A DNA stretch of 64,000 nt from an uncultured Spirochaetaceae bacterium (GTDB lineage: Bacteria > Spirochaetota > Spirochaetia > Sphaerochaetales > Sphaerochaetaceae). This document shows, piece after piece, positions 34,156 through 43,101 of the stretch; within the stretch, counting starts at the first letter, position 1, and every line of letters starts with the position of its first letter. Location: contig CALXQU010000012.1 in the NCBI GenBank assembly GCA_944390725.1, positions 1-64,000 of the forward strand, written 5' to 3'. The notes under the pieces were generated by a model. That model ran no database searches and was not told the DNA's origin. It saw only the letters and a program-made list of their open reading frames with translations. A program made the translations under genes and the position numbers.

Positions 34156-35670
34156 TCATATTATGTCGACCCTGCTGAAGTCCGCATATCCTGAGGATGC
34201 GGCACCTTCCTTCTGCACTGCCCAGAGGCAGAGCTTGGCGCCCGTCCAGGTCGCGCGGTCCAGCCTGAAGGACGGCCCGATAGGCCTGAATGAGCTGCCA
34301 TCCTCCGAGTAGGAGAACGTATAGGCCTTGTCCTCCCCCAGCGAGAGCCTCAGCACGGCGGAAGGCGACTGCAGCTTCGCTTCGGCGACCATGGCCTCCT
34401 CCGCCTTGCCGCGGAACTCCTCCTCGGTCACATGGCCCCTGAAGCACTGCAGGCGGTAGCCGCTGCCGTCATAGCAGATGGCGAGATAGCCGTACTCATG
34501 GCCGATGATGCCGATACCCGCGCTGTCTCCCGCCTCCCTGCCTGCCAGCTCAAGCGATGCCGCCATCGTGAGGCTGCGGGCCTGCGGTATCTGGGTAAGC
34601 GCATTGGGAGCATACCACAGCAGAGGCTCGCGCTCCTCGTTCCTGATGCATCTCAGGCGCAGATGGCCGGGATTCTCGGAAAGGGAATAGAAGGCATCAT
34701 CCGGATTGGCCTGCCACTGCCACTGCAGACCCAGCTCAGGAGATGAGAAGTCATCGGATGTCTGGATGGCGTACTGCGGCGCATCCTTGACCGGGACCTC
34801 CCATTCCTGCACGGGCTCGCCGATCCCGTCCCCGTTGATATCCATGCCGATATAGGGCCAGCCCTGGAAGAAGCACATCGGCTGCAGGTGCGTGATCCTG
34901 CCGAGCTCGATGACATCCTGGAAGTGCACGAACCAGCCGCGCCCGTCCGGAGCCGTCACCCATGCGCCCTGATGGGGCCCGTTGACATCGGTCTTGCCCT
35001 GGTTCATGAGGATCTTATACTCGAACGGGCCATCGAGCGACGTGGAGCGGATGGCAGCCTGCCAGCCCGTGGCGACTCCCCCTGCCGGGAAGAAGATATA
35101 GTACATGCCATCCTTCTTATAGGCCTTGGGGCCCTCGCATGTATGGGCTGTCTGCGTACCGTCGAATATGAGCCTCTCCTTGCCTATCGTCTTCCTGCAC
35201 TCGCTGTCGATCTCGATCATCATCAGCTTGTGCTTGAGGCCGCAGCGGCTCCTGGCATAGGCGAAGAACATATAGGCCCTGCCGTCATCGTCCCAGAGCG
35301 GGCATGGATCGATCCAGCCGGCTGTATGGGTAAGCATGTTCAGCTCGAACTCGCCGTATATGTCATTGCTCCTTGCCACCATGATCCCCTCATCTACCAG
35401 GGGGATGAATACGTAGAACGTACCCTCATGGTACCTGATCGATGGCGCCCAGGTCCCTGACCCGTGGCTCGGCTCCCTGTACTTATCGAACGGGAGCGAG
35501 CGTACGACATGGTTGATGATATGCCAGTGGACGAGGTCCTTCGAATGGAGGATGGGCACTCCGGGGATATAGGTGAATGACGATGCGACCATGTAGAAAT
35601 CATCCCCGACGCATATCACGTCGGGATCTGAATAGTCTGCATGGATAATCGGGTTGCGATAGGTATCCAT
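34156..35670 (-). CDS. Glycoside hydrolase family 43 (beta-xylosidase/alpha-arabinofuranosidase type)
   Basis: A 504-residue inverting glycosidase starting at the ATG at 35670 (MDTYRNPIIHADYSDP) with AGGAG upstream; the extension to 35985 belongs to the permease gene. The five-bladed propeller spans about residues 1-310. The catalytic base is expected in ADYSDPDVI, the pKa-modulating Asp in WIDPCPLWDDDGRAY, and the general acid Glu in HTCEGPKAYKKDG. Residues about 325-504 form a C-terminal beta-sandwich as in GH43_12-type enzymes. No signal peptide, so it acts on oligosaccharides imported by the adjacent CUT1 transporter. Confidence 0.93.
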   Translation of the reverse strand: MDTYRNPIIHADYSDPDVICVGDDFYMVASSFTYIPGVPILHSKDLVHWHIINHVVRSLPFDKYREPSHGSGTWAPSIRYHEGTFYVFIPLVDEGIMVARSNDIYGEFELNMLTHTAGWIDPCPLWDDDGRAYMFFAYARSRCGLKHKLMMIEIDSECRKTIGKERLIFDGTQTAHTCEGPKAYKKDGMYYIFFPAGGVATGWQAAIRSTSLDGPFEYKILMNQGKTDVNGPHQGAWVTAPDGRGWFVHFQDVIELGRITHLQPMCFFQGWPYIGMDINGDGIGEPVQEWEVPVKDAPQYAIQTSDDFSSPELGLQWQWQANPDDAFYSLSENPGHLRLRCIRNEEREPLLWYAPNALTQIPQARSLTMAASLELAGREAGDSAGIGIIGHEYGYLAICYDGSGYRLQCFRGHVTEEEFRGKAEEAMVAEAKLQSPSAVLRLSLGEDKAYTFSYSEDGSSFRPIGPSFRLDRATWTGAKLCLWAVQKEGAASSGYADFSRVDII

Positions 35671-35678
35671 ACTCTCTC

Positions 35679-36524
35679 CTAGTTCTTCATGCCTGTGGTG
35701 GCGATGCCCTCGACGAAGTACCTCTGGCCGGCGAAGAAGAGGATGATCAGCGGAAGGATCGAGACAAGGCCCATGGCCATGATCTGGTTCCACTGTATCG
35801 ATGACGTGGTATCGATGCTCATCCTGAGCGCCAGCGACATCGGGAACTTCGAGTTGGAGTTGATGTAGATGTTCGTGTTGAAGAAGTCGTTCCACGTCCA
35901 GAGGAACTGGAAGAGCGCCGCGGAGAAGATAGCGGGCTTGAGGAGCGGGACGAGGATCTGCACGAAGCACCTGAACGATGTGCATCCATCCATATATGCC
36001 GACTCATCAAGGTCCTTGGGGATGCCCCTGAGGAACTGCACCATCATGAACACGAAGAATGGGTAGCATGCGAAGATCGCCGGTACCCAGTATGTCAGGT
36101 ACGAGTCGAGCCAGTGCAGCTTGTTGAAGAGCGCATAGCGGGGGATGATGATGACCGAGTTGGGCAGCATCAGCGTCGTTATGAGGACCATGAAGAGCAC
36201 GTTCTTGCTCTTGAACTCGAAGCGGGCGAAGCCGTACGCGACGAGCGAGCAGGAGACTATCGTGAATATGACGGTCGGGACGACGAGGAGGAACGTATTT
36301 GAGAAGTAGCGCGTATACGTGAACGTGCCTGTCGTCTGCCAGCCTTTGGCGAATGCCTCGAAGCTCCATGATGACGGCAGGAGCTTAAGGCTTCCGAAGA
36401 TCTCGTTGTTTGTCTTGAAGCATGCGAGGAACATCCAGAATACCGGGAAGAGCATAACGACACCGACAGCGACGAGGATGATATACATCACCGTTGACCT
36501 GATTTCCTTTTGCCTGTTTGTCAT
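35679..36524 (-). CDS. Sugar ABC transporter permease, MalG/CUT1-type
   Basis: A 281-residue permease with six helices and the CUT1 EAA loop (DLDESAYMDGCTSFRCFVQI). The C-terminus ends KNxxx-like after the last helix, as in MalG-type subunits. It follows the MalF-type permease by ten bases and precedes GH43 by eight. Together with the partner permease it should form the channel for an oligosaccharide. No ATPase gene is in this operon; CUT1 systems in spirochaetes and Gram-positives often share one MsmK-type ATPase. Confidence 0.94.
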   Translation of the reverse strand: MTNRQKEIRSTVMYIILVAVGVVMLFPVFWMFLACFKTNNEIFGSLKLLPSSWSFEAFAKGWQTTGTFTYTRYFSNTFLLVVPTVIFTIVSCSLVAYGFARFEFKSKNVLFMVLITTLMLPNSVIIIPRYALFNKLHWLDSYLTYWVPAIFACYPFFVFMMVQFLRGIPKDLDESAYMDGCTSFRCFVQILVPLLKPAIFSAALFQFLWTWNDFFNTNIYINSNSKFPMSLALRMSIDTTSSIQWNQIMAMGLVSILPLIILFFAGQRYFVEGIATTGMKN

Positions 36525-36534
36525 ACCATCCTCC

Positions 36535-37452
36535 TCAATTATCGTAATAGACCCACTTCTTGGACGAAGCGAAGAGGGCGAGCGTCATCACGAGCATCAT
36601 CGCGAACATGATCCATGATGTCGCGCAGGCATAGCCCATCCTGAAGTTCCTGAAGGCATCGGTATAGAGCTTCATGCCCAGCACGTAGGTGGCCTTCGAA
36701 GGTCCGCCGTTGGTGACGACGAATGCCGAGGTGAAGTTCTGCAGCGCCTGGATGAGCTGCATGATGATGTTGAAGAAGGCTACGGATGAAATCATCGGCA
36801 GCGTGATCTTGAAGAATACCGTTCCCTTCCTGGCGCCATCGATGGTAGCGGCCTCGTAAAGCGAGGTCGGCACCTGCTTGAGGGCTGAGAGGAAGAGGAC
36901 CATCGACGAGCCGAACTGCCAGATCTCGAGGAGGCAGATCGTCATCAGCGCCGTATGGGTCGAGCCGAGCCATGGGATCGACGGCAGATGGATAGCGGTC
37001 AGGAGGCTGTTGATGAATCCGTCATTCATGAAGAGGACCTTCCAGAGGATGGACACAGCCACGGAACCGCTGAGCAGCGATGGGATATAGTAGATCGTCC
37101 TGACGTAGTTGACGCCCTTGAGCTTCTTGTTGAGAAGCATGGCGATGAAGAGGGCAAGGATGACTTTGCCCGGAACGGTGATGAAGGTGTACTGCAGCGT
37201 GACCTTCATCGAGTTCATGAAGTCAGGGTCGATGGTGAACAGCTCCACATAGTTCTTGAACCCGACGAATGCCGGAGCCTTGAAGATGCTGTAATCCGTG
37301 AATGAGTAGTAAAGCGATGTGATGAATGGATAAAGCTGGAAGAGAGCGAAGCCGATAAGCCAGATGCTTACGTAATACAGTCCCGTCCTGTTCCTCTTTC
37401 CCCAATGGCCCTTCCTGAGCTTGACACCAGCATCAAGTGATTTGACAGCCAT
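36535..37452 (-). CDS. Sugar ABC transporter permease, MalF/CUT1-type
   Basis: A 305-residue permease with six helices and the EAA loop SLYEAATIDGARKGTVFFKI. The N-terminus is basic and cytoplasmic, followed by the first helix at about 27-47 (YYVSIWLIGFALFQLYPF). The start ATG at 37452 has GGGGGAA upstream. It is separated from the binding-protein gene by 66 bases that contain a hairpin. Confidence 0.94.
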   Translation of the reverse strand: MAVKSLDAGVKLRKGHWGKRNRTGLYYVSIWLIGFALFQLYPFITSLYYSFTDYSIFKAPAFVGFKNYVELFTIDPDFMNSMKVTLQYTFITVPGKVILALFIAMLLNKKLKGVNYVRTIYYIPSLLSGSVAVSILWKVLFMNDGFINSLLTAIHLPSIPWLGSTHTALMTICLLEIWQFGSSMVLFLSALKQVPTSLYEAATIDGARKGTVFFKITLPMISSVAFFNIIMQLIQALQNFTSAFVVTNGGPSKATYVLGMKLYTDAFRNFRMGYACATSWIMFAMMLVMTLALFASSKKWVYYDN

Positions 37453-37476
37453 AGATATTCCCCCTAAGGATGATAA

Positions 37477-37499
37477 GGCAGCCCCCTATCGGAGCTGCC
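37477..37499 (-). terminator. Hairpin between CUT1 binding-protein and permease genes
   Basis: The minus strand forms a 9-bp stem (GGCAGCTCC / GGGGCTGCC, one G-T pair) with a 5-base loop just beyond the binding-protein stop. The 3' tail is TTATCATCC, not a full U-tract. It probably lowers permease expression relative to the binding protein or stabilises the upstream mRNA. Confidence 0.6.
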
Positions 37500-37518
37500 C
37501 ATGAGATTTCGATTGCGA

Positions 37519-38802
37519 TTACTGCCTGCTGAGGAAGTTCTCGAGAAGGACGATAGCCTGGTCTGCAGCCTCTTCCGGGGTTGCCGTGCCGTAGGCTACG
37601 CTCTCGATGGCATCTTCCTGGATCTGGATGACCTCAGGGTTCGTCGAAAGGCCCTTGTCGCTCGTTCCGTTCATGCCCTGCGCATAGTCGACAGCCTGCA
37701 TGATGACAGGATTGAGGATTCCCTGCTCGGCGCAGTACGCCCTTGCAGTGGATGTAGGAGGAACGGACCTGACGTCCTTGAGGATGGCCTGTGCCTCAGG
37801 GTTGTTGTAGAAGTAGTTGAGGAACTTGATAGCTTCCTCGACATTCTTCGAGCCGGTATATACCGTCATGTACTGCGGGGTATCGACGAAGTAGGCATCG
37901 GTGACCCTGTCCTCAGCGAGCGGGAGCCTGACAGCCGTGAAGGAGCCGCCGGGGATGGCTTCCATGAGGAGGTTGGCGTTCGAGGATGCCGCGAAGCCGA
38001 ATACGAACCTGCCATTCATCCATGCCGGGTTGTTCTGGGTCTGCTGCTTGAACGTAGCGCTCTCGGCTGCAGGCTGGAACACGCCCTGCTTATAGCACTG
38101 GTCGATATACGAGAGGGCCTCCACGAGCTGGTCGCGCGTGAAGCCGAGCTCCTTGGTCTCGTCTACCAGGAACTTCTCGCCCGTGATCTGCCTGAGGTAT
38201 GGCCTGAGGACATACTCGGCAAGGATCTTCGTATCGACATTGGCATAGTAGTAGTCAGGATGCTCCTGATGGAGCTTGGCGCCATCGGCGAGCATGCTGT
38301 CCCAGGAGATCTGCTTCGTAAGGTCGATGCCGCAGGTCTCTGCCGCCGCGTTGTTGGCGATCATCGCAAGTCCGGAGACGCCTGTAGGAACGGCAAGGAG
38401 CTTGCCATCGAACGTACCGAAGGATGCGAGGAAGCTGGGCTCGAATCCAGATGTGTCGAAGAGCTCTGGATACTGGTAGAGGTCGACGAAGAAGTCTCCG
38501 CGCGAGACGAAGTCAGGGACCGCGTCGACGTTCTGCTGCATGATGTCAGGTGCAGTGCCGCTAGAGAGCATGACAGCTACCTTGTCGATATATCCTGAAT
38601 CGCTGTTGATCTCAGCTGCGATCTCGATGCCAGGATTCTCCTCCATGTACTTGTTGATCACCTCGATGGTCGCGGCATTGCGAGCATCACCGCCCCACCA
38701 CATGAAGCGAAGGGAATTCGAAGAGCCTTCCTTGGAACCGCCGGCGAAGACCATGGCGGCGGAAAGGGCAGCTACCGCGAAAATTGAAAGCGCCTTTTTC
38801 AT
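37519..38802 (-). CDS. Sugar ABC transporter substrate-binding protein (CUT1)
   Basis: A 427-residue binding protein starting at the ATG at 38802 (MKKALSIFAVAAL) with GGAGG upstream. The signal peptide ends near MVFAGGSKE, again with no lipobox Cys. The body has the bacterial extracellular solute-binding family 1 pattern, for instance YMEENPGIEIAAEINS and later MNGRFVFGFAASSNA. First gene of the operon with two permeases and GH43, so its ligand is probably a xylo- or arabino-oligosaccharide. Confidence 0.92.
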   Translation of the reverse strand: MKKALSIFAVAALSAAMVFAGGSKEGSSNSLRFMWWGGDARNAATIEVINKYMEENPGIEIAAEINSDSGYIDKVAVMLSSGTAPDIMQQNVDAVPDFVSRGDFFVDLYQYPELFDTSGFEPSFLASFGTFDGKLLAVPTGVSGLAMIANNAAAETCGIDLTKQISWDSMLADGAKLHQEHPDYYYANVDTKILAEYVLRPYLRQITGEKFLVDETKELGFTRDQLVEALSYIDQCYKQGVFQPAAESATFKQQTQNNPAWMNGRFVFGFAASSNANLLMEAIPGGSFTAVRLPLAEDRVTDAYFVDTPQYMTVYTGSKNVEEAIKFLNYFYNNPEAQAILKDVRSVPPTSTARAYCAEQGILNPVIMQAVDYAQGMNGTSDKGLSTNPEVIQIQEDAIESVAYGTATPEEAADQAIVLLENFLSRQ

Positions 38803-38823
38803 ATATCCTCCATAAACTGATAA

Positions 38824-38872
38824 TGTGCTCGAGCACACAAATCCAGTATAAATCACATTGATGGGTTGTCAA
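38824..38872 (-). promoter_or_regulatory. Promoter and 14-bp palindromic operator of the CUT1/GH43 operon
   Basis: On the minus strand TTGACA (38872-38867), a 16-base spacer and TATACT (38850-38845) form a strong promoter. The perfect palindrome TGTGCTCGAGCACA (38837-38824) sits at the expected transcription start, where a repressor would block initiation. Its form fits LacI-family operators. No LacI-type gene lies in this window. Confidence 0.72.
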
Positions 38873-38877
38873 TCGAT

Positions 38878-38938
38878 TTTTCCGCTGACATGGAACCCAT
38901 CCTCAATACTGCCATTATATGATACCCTCAGCGGAAAA
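38878..38938. repeat. Long inverted repeat with 11-bp arms between DUF2130 and the CUT1 operon
   Basis: The arms TTTTCCGCTGA (38878-38888) and TCAGCGGAAAA (38928-38938) are perfect complements separated by 39 bases. It lies just beyond the DUF2130 stop (38957) and right upstream of the CUT1 -35 box. It could terminate the DUF2130 transcript (the arm ends in AAAA/TTTT) or bind a regulator. Confidence 0.6.
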
Positions 38939-38956
38939 TCTCCTTTTCCAGAGGCC

Positions 38957-40447
38957 TTACTCCCCATTATTCCCGTTTTCCTTCAGCTCCTCGAACATCG
39001 CCTTCATCGTCGGGTTGCCCCTCGTGAGCCGCTTTATCGTCAGGTCCTCGGCCTTGTCGTTGGCAAGGCGGAGGTTGTCCTCTGACCTGAGCAGGTTCTC
39101 GCGGATCTTCTGCAGGTGCTGGATGCTCTTGTCGATCTCATCAATCGCCGCCTTGAAGCGCTCGCTTGCCAGCCTGTAATTCCTGCCGAACCTGTCCTTG
39201 AAGTCATTGAGGGAAGACTCGAAGTTCGCTATGTCGATATTCTGGCTGCGGACCTCGGCAAGCTGCCTGCGGTAGGAAGCGGAGCTGGCAGCCGCATTGC
39301 GCAATATGGTGATCATCTGGATGAAGAACTGCGGCCTGATGACATACATCTTCTCATAGCGGTACGAGACATCGACGATGCCTACGTTATACAGGTCGCT
39401 ATCGGGCTCCAGCAGCGAGACGAGGATGGCATACTCGCATCCCTTCTCGCGGCGGTCCTTGTCGAGCTCCTTGAGGAAGTCCTCATTGCGGTGCTTCGTC
39501 TGCGTGGTATCCATCTCGTTCTTCATCTCGAACATGATGGAGATGATCTCCTCGCCGTCTATCCAGTCGCGGAAGATGAAATCGCCCTTGCTGCCGGTGC
39601 GGGCATCATTGTCCTTCTCGAAATAGGCATTGGGGAATGCCGCGGCCCTGATCTGGCTGAACTGGTTATGGCAGTAGACTTCCAGCGACTCCCCCACCAT
39701 CTTGGTCGACTGCCTGGCCTTGAAGTCCCTGTAGCGCTCTATCTCCTCATCCTTGGCCTTGATGAGGAAGGCGTACTTGTCGCCTTCGGTCTTGATGGCG
39801 AGCTCCATCTCGGCCTGCTTGGCCGCAAGGTCACCCCTCAGCTTTGCGATCTCGATGTCCTTGGCGGAGGCAAGCTCCCCTGCCTCGCCCCTGGCCTTCT
39901 CCAGGGCAAGCCGCATCTCGGCATCCTTGGCCTTCATGGAGGCCTCAAGCCTGGCGACCTCCTCCGCCTTGCCTGCGACAGCAGCCTTGATCTCCGTGTC
40001 CCTGGCATCCTTCTCTGCCTTCAGGCCCAGGCTCAGCTCCTGGATCCTCAGCTCAGCCTCGCCAAGGAGCCTGCCGCTCTCCTTCCTCTCGGCTGCAAGC
40101 GCGGCATCGACCGCTACCCTGATATCCTTCTCGCGTGATGACTTCTCAGCCTCGAGCTTCTGGCTGAGGACGGCGTTCTCCGCCTCCTTATCGCGTAGCT
40201 GCAATGCCGCATCCTGGCGTGCGGAGGCAAGCTCATCCTTCAGGGAGGCAATCGCCTCGTCCTTGGCACCGAGCCTCTCGGCCAGGAGGCGCTCGGCATT
40301 GAGGTCCGATTCCGTCCTGAACTGCTTCTCGAGCCTCTCCAGCTCCTTCCTGAACTCCGCATCCCTCACCTGCTTGGCTATCGATGCGTATCCTGATTCC
40401 TCGACGGTGAACACGGTACCGCAGCTCGGGCACTTCAGCTGTTCCAT
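38957..40447 (-). CDS. DUF2130 coiled-coil protein
   Basis: A 496-residue cytoplasmic protein. It begins with a small zinc-ribbon-like segment (CPSCGTVF), then a long charged coiled coil (about 20-265, rich in E, K, A, L), then the conserved DUF2130 domain (about 270-430). That domain shows patterns such as [20 protein letters not shown] and [10 protein letters not shown], reminiscent of a restriction-endonuclease-like fold. A second coiled stretch ends the protein. Function of the family is not established, though a nuclease-like core has been suggested by its motif pattern. Start ATG at 40447 with GGGAGG upstream; it follows tyrS with two strong hairpins between them. Confidence 0.88.
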   Translation of the reverse strand: MEQLKCPSCGTVFTVEESGYASIAKQVRDAEFRKELERLEKQFRTESDLNAERLLAERLGAKDEAIASLKDELASARQDAALQLRDKEAENAVLSQKLEAEKSSREKDIRVAVDAALAAERKESGRLLGEAELRIQELSLGLKAEKDARDTEIKAAVAGKAEEVARLEASMKAKDAEMRLALEKARGEAGELASAKDIEIAKLRGDLAAKQAEMELAIKTEGDKYAFLIKAKDEEIERYRDFKARQSTKMVGESLEVYCHNQFSQIRAAAFPNAYFEKDNDARTGSKGDFIFRDWIDGEEIISIMFEMKNEMDTTQTKHRNEDFLKELDKDRREKGCEYAILVSLLEPDSDLYNVGIVDVSYRYEKMYVIRPQFFIQMITILRNAAASSASYRRQLAEVRSQNIDIANFESSLNDFKDRFGRNYRLASERFKAAIDEIDKSIQHLQKIRENLLRSEDNLRLANDKAEDLTIKRLTRGNPTMKAMFEELKENGNNGE

Positions 40448-40468
40448 CTAACCTCCCTTATGATGGCA

Positions 40469-40492
40469 ATCGGCATGGTCGCCCATGCCGAT
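40469..40492 (-). terminator. 10-bp perfect hairpin between tyrS and DUF2130
   Basis: ATCGGCATGG / CCATGCCGAT with a 4-base loop. It lies 27 bases beyond the tyrS stop on the minus strand and probably ends the aminoacyl-tRNA synthetase transcript, although the U-tract is poor. Confidence 0.6.
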
Positions 40493-40501
40493 ATATGACA
40501 G

Positions 40502-40527
40502 GCGGAGTATGGATGCCCTTACTCCGC
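40502..40527 (-). terminator. Hairpin spanning the tyrS stop codon
   Basis: Perfect 8-bp arms GCGGAGTA / TACTCCGC around a 10-base loop, including the tyrS stop codon. It may act with the hairpin at 40469-40492 in transcript ending or stability. Confidence 0.45.
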
Positions 40528-41769
40528 TATGATGCGCATGAAGCGCTTCTTGCCGGCCTTGAGCAGCAGCTCGCCATCGCCGTCAAGCTCTCCGGACGTG
40601 ATGATGGTCTTCGGGTCCGTGACCTTCCTGCCGTTGACTTCCGCGCCGCCCTGCGTGACAAGGCGCCTTGCCTCACCGTTGGATGACGAGAGCCCTGAGC
40701 GGGTGAAGAGGTCAAGCACGCCGATGCCGCTGTCGAGATCCGCCTTCGATACCACGATGGAGGGAACGCCCTCCTTGCTGGCGCCAGAGACGGCGGAGAA
40801 GAGGTTCCTCGCGGCGTTGAGCGCCTTATCGGCCTCCTCCTCGCCATGGATGATCCTCGTCACCTCGTATGCGAGCCTCTCCTTCGTCTCGTTGATGTTC
40901 CTCTGCGGATCCTCGTACTCGGCGATCTCGTCAAGGGAGAGGAAGGTGAAGAGCTTCATGAACCTGACCGCATCGGCATCAGCGACATTCCTCCAGTACT
41001 GGAAGAAGTCATACGGCGAATAGAGTTCCGGGGAAAGGAACACCGCCCCCTTCTCGCTCTTGCCCATCTTCTTGCCGTCGGCCCTCATGATGAGGTTGAA
41101 CGTGAGGCCATAGCACTGCTCGCCGCCCATGCGCTGGATGAGGTCGATGCCCGCCACGATATTGCCCCACTGGTCGGCCCCGCCGATCTGCAGCCGGCAG
41201 CCGGTGAGGTCATTGAGCATGCGGTAGTCATAGGACTGCAGCAGCTGGTAGTTGAACTCGATGAAGGAGAGCCCCCTCTCAAGGCGCTGCTTCACGCCCT
41301 CGAACGTCAGCATCCTGTTGACTGAGAAGTAGACGCCCACATCCCTGAGGAACCTTATGTAGTTCAGGTCGACGAGCCAGTCCGCGTTGTTCATCATCCT
41401 GGCCCTGCCGAGCCCGGGAGCCGGCTCCTGGGAGAAATCGACAATCTTGCCCAGCTGGCCCTTAATCCTCTCGGCATTGTCGCGGATGGTCTCCTCGGAG
41501 AGGATCTTCCTCATCTCCGTCTTGCCTGAGGGATCGCCGATCAGGCCTGTCCCGCCGCCAACGAGGGCAATCGGGTTATGGCCGGCTTCCTGCAGGTGAT
41601 GCATGGCGAAGAACGGCACGATATGGCCCACATGGAGCGATGGCCCTGTCGGGTCGACCCCGCAGTAGAATGTCACGGGGCCCCTGTCCATCAGGTCCGA
41701 GAGCCCGTCCCAGTCGGTGCAGTCCTTGACGAATCCCCTGTCTATGAGAACCTTGAGAGCCTTGTTCAT
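40519..41769 (-). CDS. tyrS: Tyrosyl-tRNA synthetase
   Basis: A 416-residue class I synthetase that charges tRNA-Tyr. The HIGH-type motif is LHVGH (about residue 44-48) and the KMSKS-type loop is KKMGKSEKG. The C-terminal S4-like RNA-binding domain is present (TSSGEARRLVTQGGAEVNGR region). The start ATG is at 41769, three bases after the glycyl-tRNA synthetase stop. Part of the compact gltX-glyQS-tyrS set. Confidence 0.96.
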   Translation of the reverse strand: MNKALKVLIDRGFVKDCTDWDGLSDLMDRGPVTFYCGVDPTGPSLHVGHIVPFFAMHHLQEAGHNPIALVGGGTGLIGDPSGKTEMRKILSEETIRDNAERIKGQLGKIVDFSQEPAPGLGRARMMNNADWLVDLNYIRFLRDVGVYFSVNRMLTFEGVKQRLERGLSFIEFNYQLLQSYDYRMLNDLTGCRLQIGGADQWGNIVAGIDLIQRMGGEQCYGLTFNLIMRADGKKMGKSEKGAVFLSPELYSPYDFFQYWRNVADADAVRFMKLFTFLSLDEIAEYEDPQRNINETKERLAYEVTRIIHGEEEADKALNAARNLFSAVSGASKEGVPSIVVSKADLDSGIGVLDLFTRSGLSSSNGEARRLVTQGGAEVNGRKVTDPKTIITSGELDGDGELLLKAGKKRFMRIIAE

Positions 41770-41772
41770 CTA

Positions 41773-43101
41773 TCACACCCTCTTGTAGTTCTTCATCGCA
41801 TCATGGATGAACGTGGCAAGCTGGTCGGCGCTGACCCTGACCTGCTCCATGGAATCGCGGAAGCGGACGGTGACGGTATGGTCCTCAAGCGTCTGGTAAT
41901 CGACAGTCACGCAGTACGGCGTACCGATCTCATCCATCCTCCTGTACCTCCTGCCCACGGCGCCGGACTGGTCGTAGAAGGTGAAGAAATCAGAGCGAAG
42001 GCCATGCTCGAGCTTCGAGGCATACTCTGCCAGCCCATCCTTCTTCACGAGAGGAAGGACCGCGACCTTGACAGGCGCGATGGCCGGATGGAAGTGGAGG
42101 ACCGTCCTCGTATCGCCTTCCGGAGTCGCCTCCTCGTCATATGCATCGCAGAGCGCCATCAGGACGTTCCTCGTCAGGCCTGCCGATGTCTCGACGACAT
42201 ACGGCACATACCTCTCCTGCGTCTCCGGGTCGAGGTACGTGAGGTCCTTGCCGGAGAACTTCTGGTGCTGCGTGAGGTCATAGTCGGTCCTGGAATGGAC
42301 GCCCTCGAGCTCCTGCCAGCCCATCGGGAAGAGGAACTGGATGTCGTATGCATCCTTGGCATAGAACGCCAGCTCATCCGGTCCGTGCTGATGCCACCTG
42401 AGGCTTTCGGGATGGATGCCCATCTTCTTGTAGAACTCCATCCTCTGCTCCCTCCAGTACGGGAACCATTCCTCATCGGTGCCAGGCTTGCAGAAGAACT
42501 GCATCTCCATCTGCTCGAACTCGCAGGAGCGGAAGATGAAGTTCTTCGTCGTGATCTCGTTCCTGAACGACTTGCCTACCTGGGCTATGCCGAAGGGGAG
42601 CTTCACCCTCGACGACTGGAGGACGTTCTTGAAGTTGACGTAGATACCCTGCGCTGTCTCAGGCCTCAGGTAGACTACCGATGCCTCATCGGCATTGGCG
42701 CCGATATGCGTCTGGAACATCAGGTTGAAATTGCGGGGAGCGGTGAACGTACCCTTGTTGCCGCAAACCGGGCAGGCACCCTCAAGGTCGATCTGGTCAG
42801 CGCGGAAGCGTGACTTGCAGACCTTGCAGTCCACCATCGGGTCGGTGAAGTTGGAGACATGGCCTGAAGCCTCCCAGACCCTCGGATGCATGAGGATGGA
42901 GGCATCGAGCCCCACGATGTTGTCATGCATCTGGATCATCTCCTTCCACCAGAAGTCCCTGATATTGTTCTTGAGCTCCACACCCATCGGACCGTAGTCA
43001 TAGGCTCCGTTCAGTCCGCCATAGATCTCGCTGGACTGGAAGATGAAGCCGCGGCGGCGGCAGAGCGATACGATCTTATCCATTGTTGCTGCTTGTGACA
43101 T
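41773..43101 (-). CDS. glyQS: Glycyl-tRNA synthetase (single-chain, dimeric type)
   Basis: A 442-residue class II synthetase of the alpha2 type found in eukaryotes, archaea and some bacteria including spirochaetes. Motifs visible: YDYGPMGVELKNNI near residue 30, the zinc-like CKVCKSRFRADQ and CPVCGNKG, motif 2 RNEITTKNFIFRSCEFEQMEMQ region (in part), and LTRNVLMALCDAYDEE near the C-terminal core. The start ATG at 43101 abuts the gltX stop. The anticodon-binding domain closes the protein. Confidence 0.95.
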   Translation of the reverse strand: MSQAATMDKIVSLCRRRGFIFQSSEIYGGLNGAYDYGPMGVELKNNIRDFWWKEMIQMHDNIVGLDASILMHPRVWEASGHVSNFTDPMVDCKVCKSRFRADQIDLEGACPVCGNKGTFTAPRNFNLMFQTHIGANADEASVVYLRPETAQGIYVNFKNVLQSSRVKLPFGIAQVGKSFRNEITTKNFIFRSCEFEQMEMQFFCKPGTDEEWFPYWREQRMEFYKKMGIHPESLRWHQHGPDELAFYAKDAYDIQFLFPMGWQELEGVHSRTDYDLTQHQKFSGKDLTYLDPETQERYVPYVVETSAGLTRNVLMALCDAYDEEATPEGDTRTVLHFHPAIAPVKVAVLPLVKKDGLAEYASKLEHGLRSDFFTFYDQSGAVGRRYRRMDEIGTPYCVTVDYQTLEDHTVTVRFRDSMEQVRVSADQLATFIHDAMKNYKRV

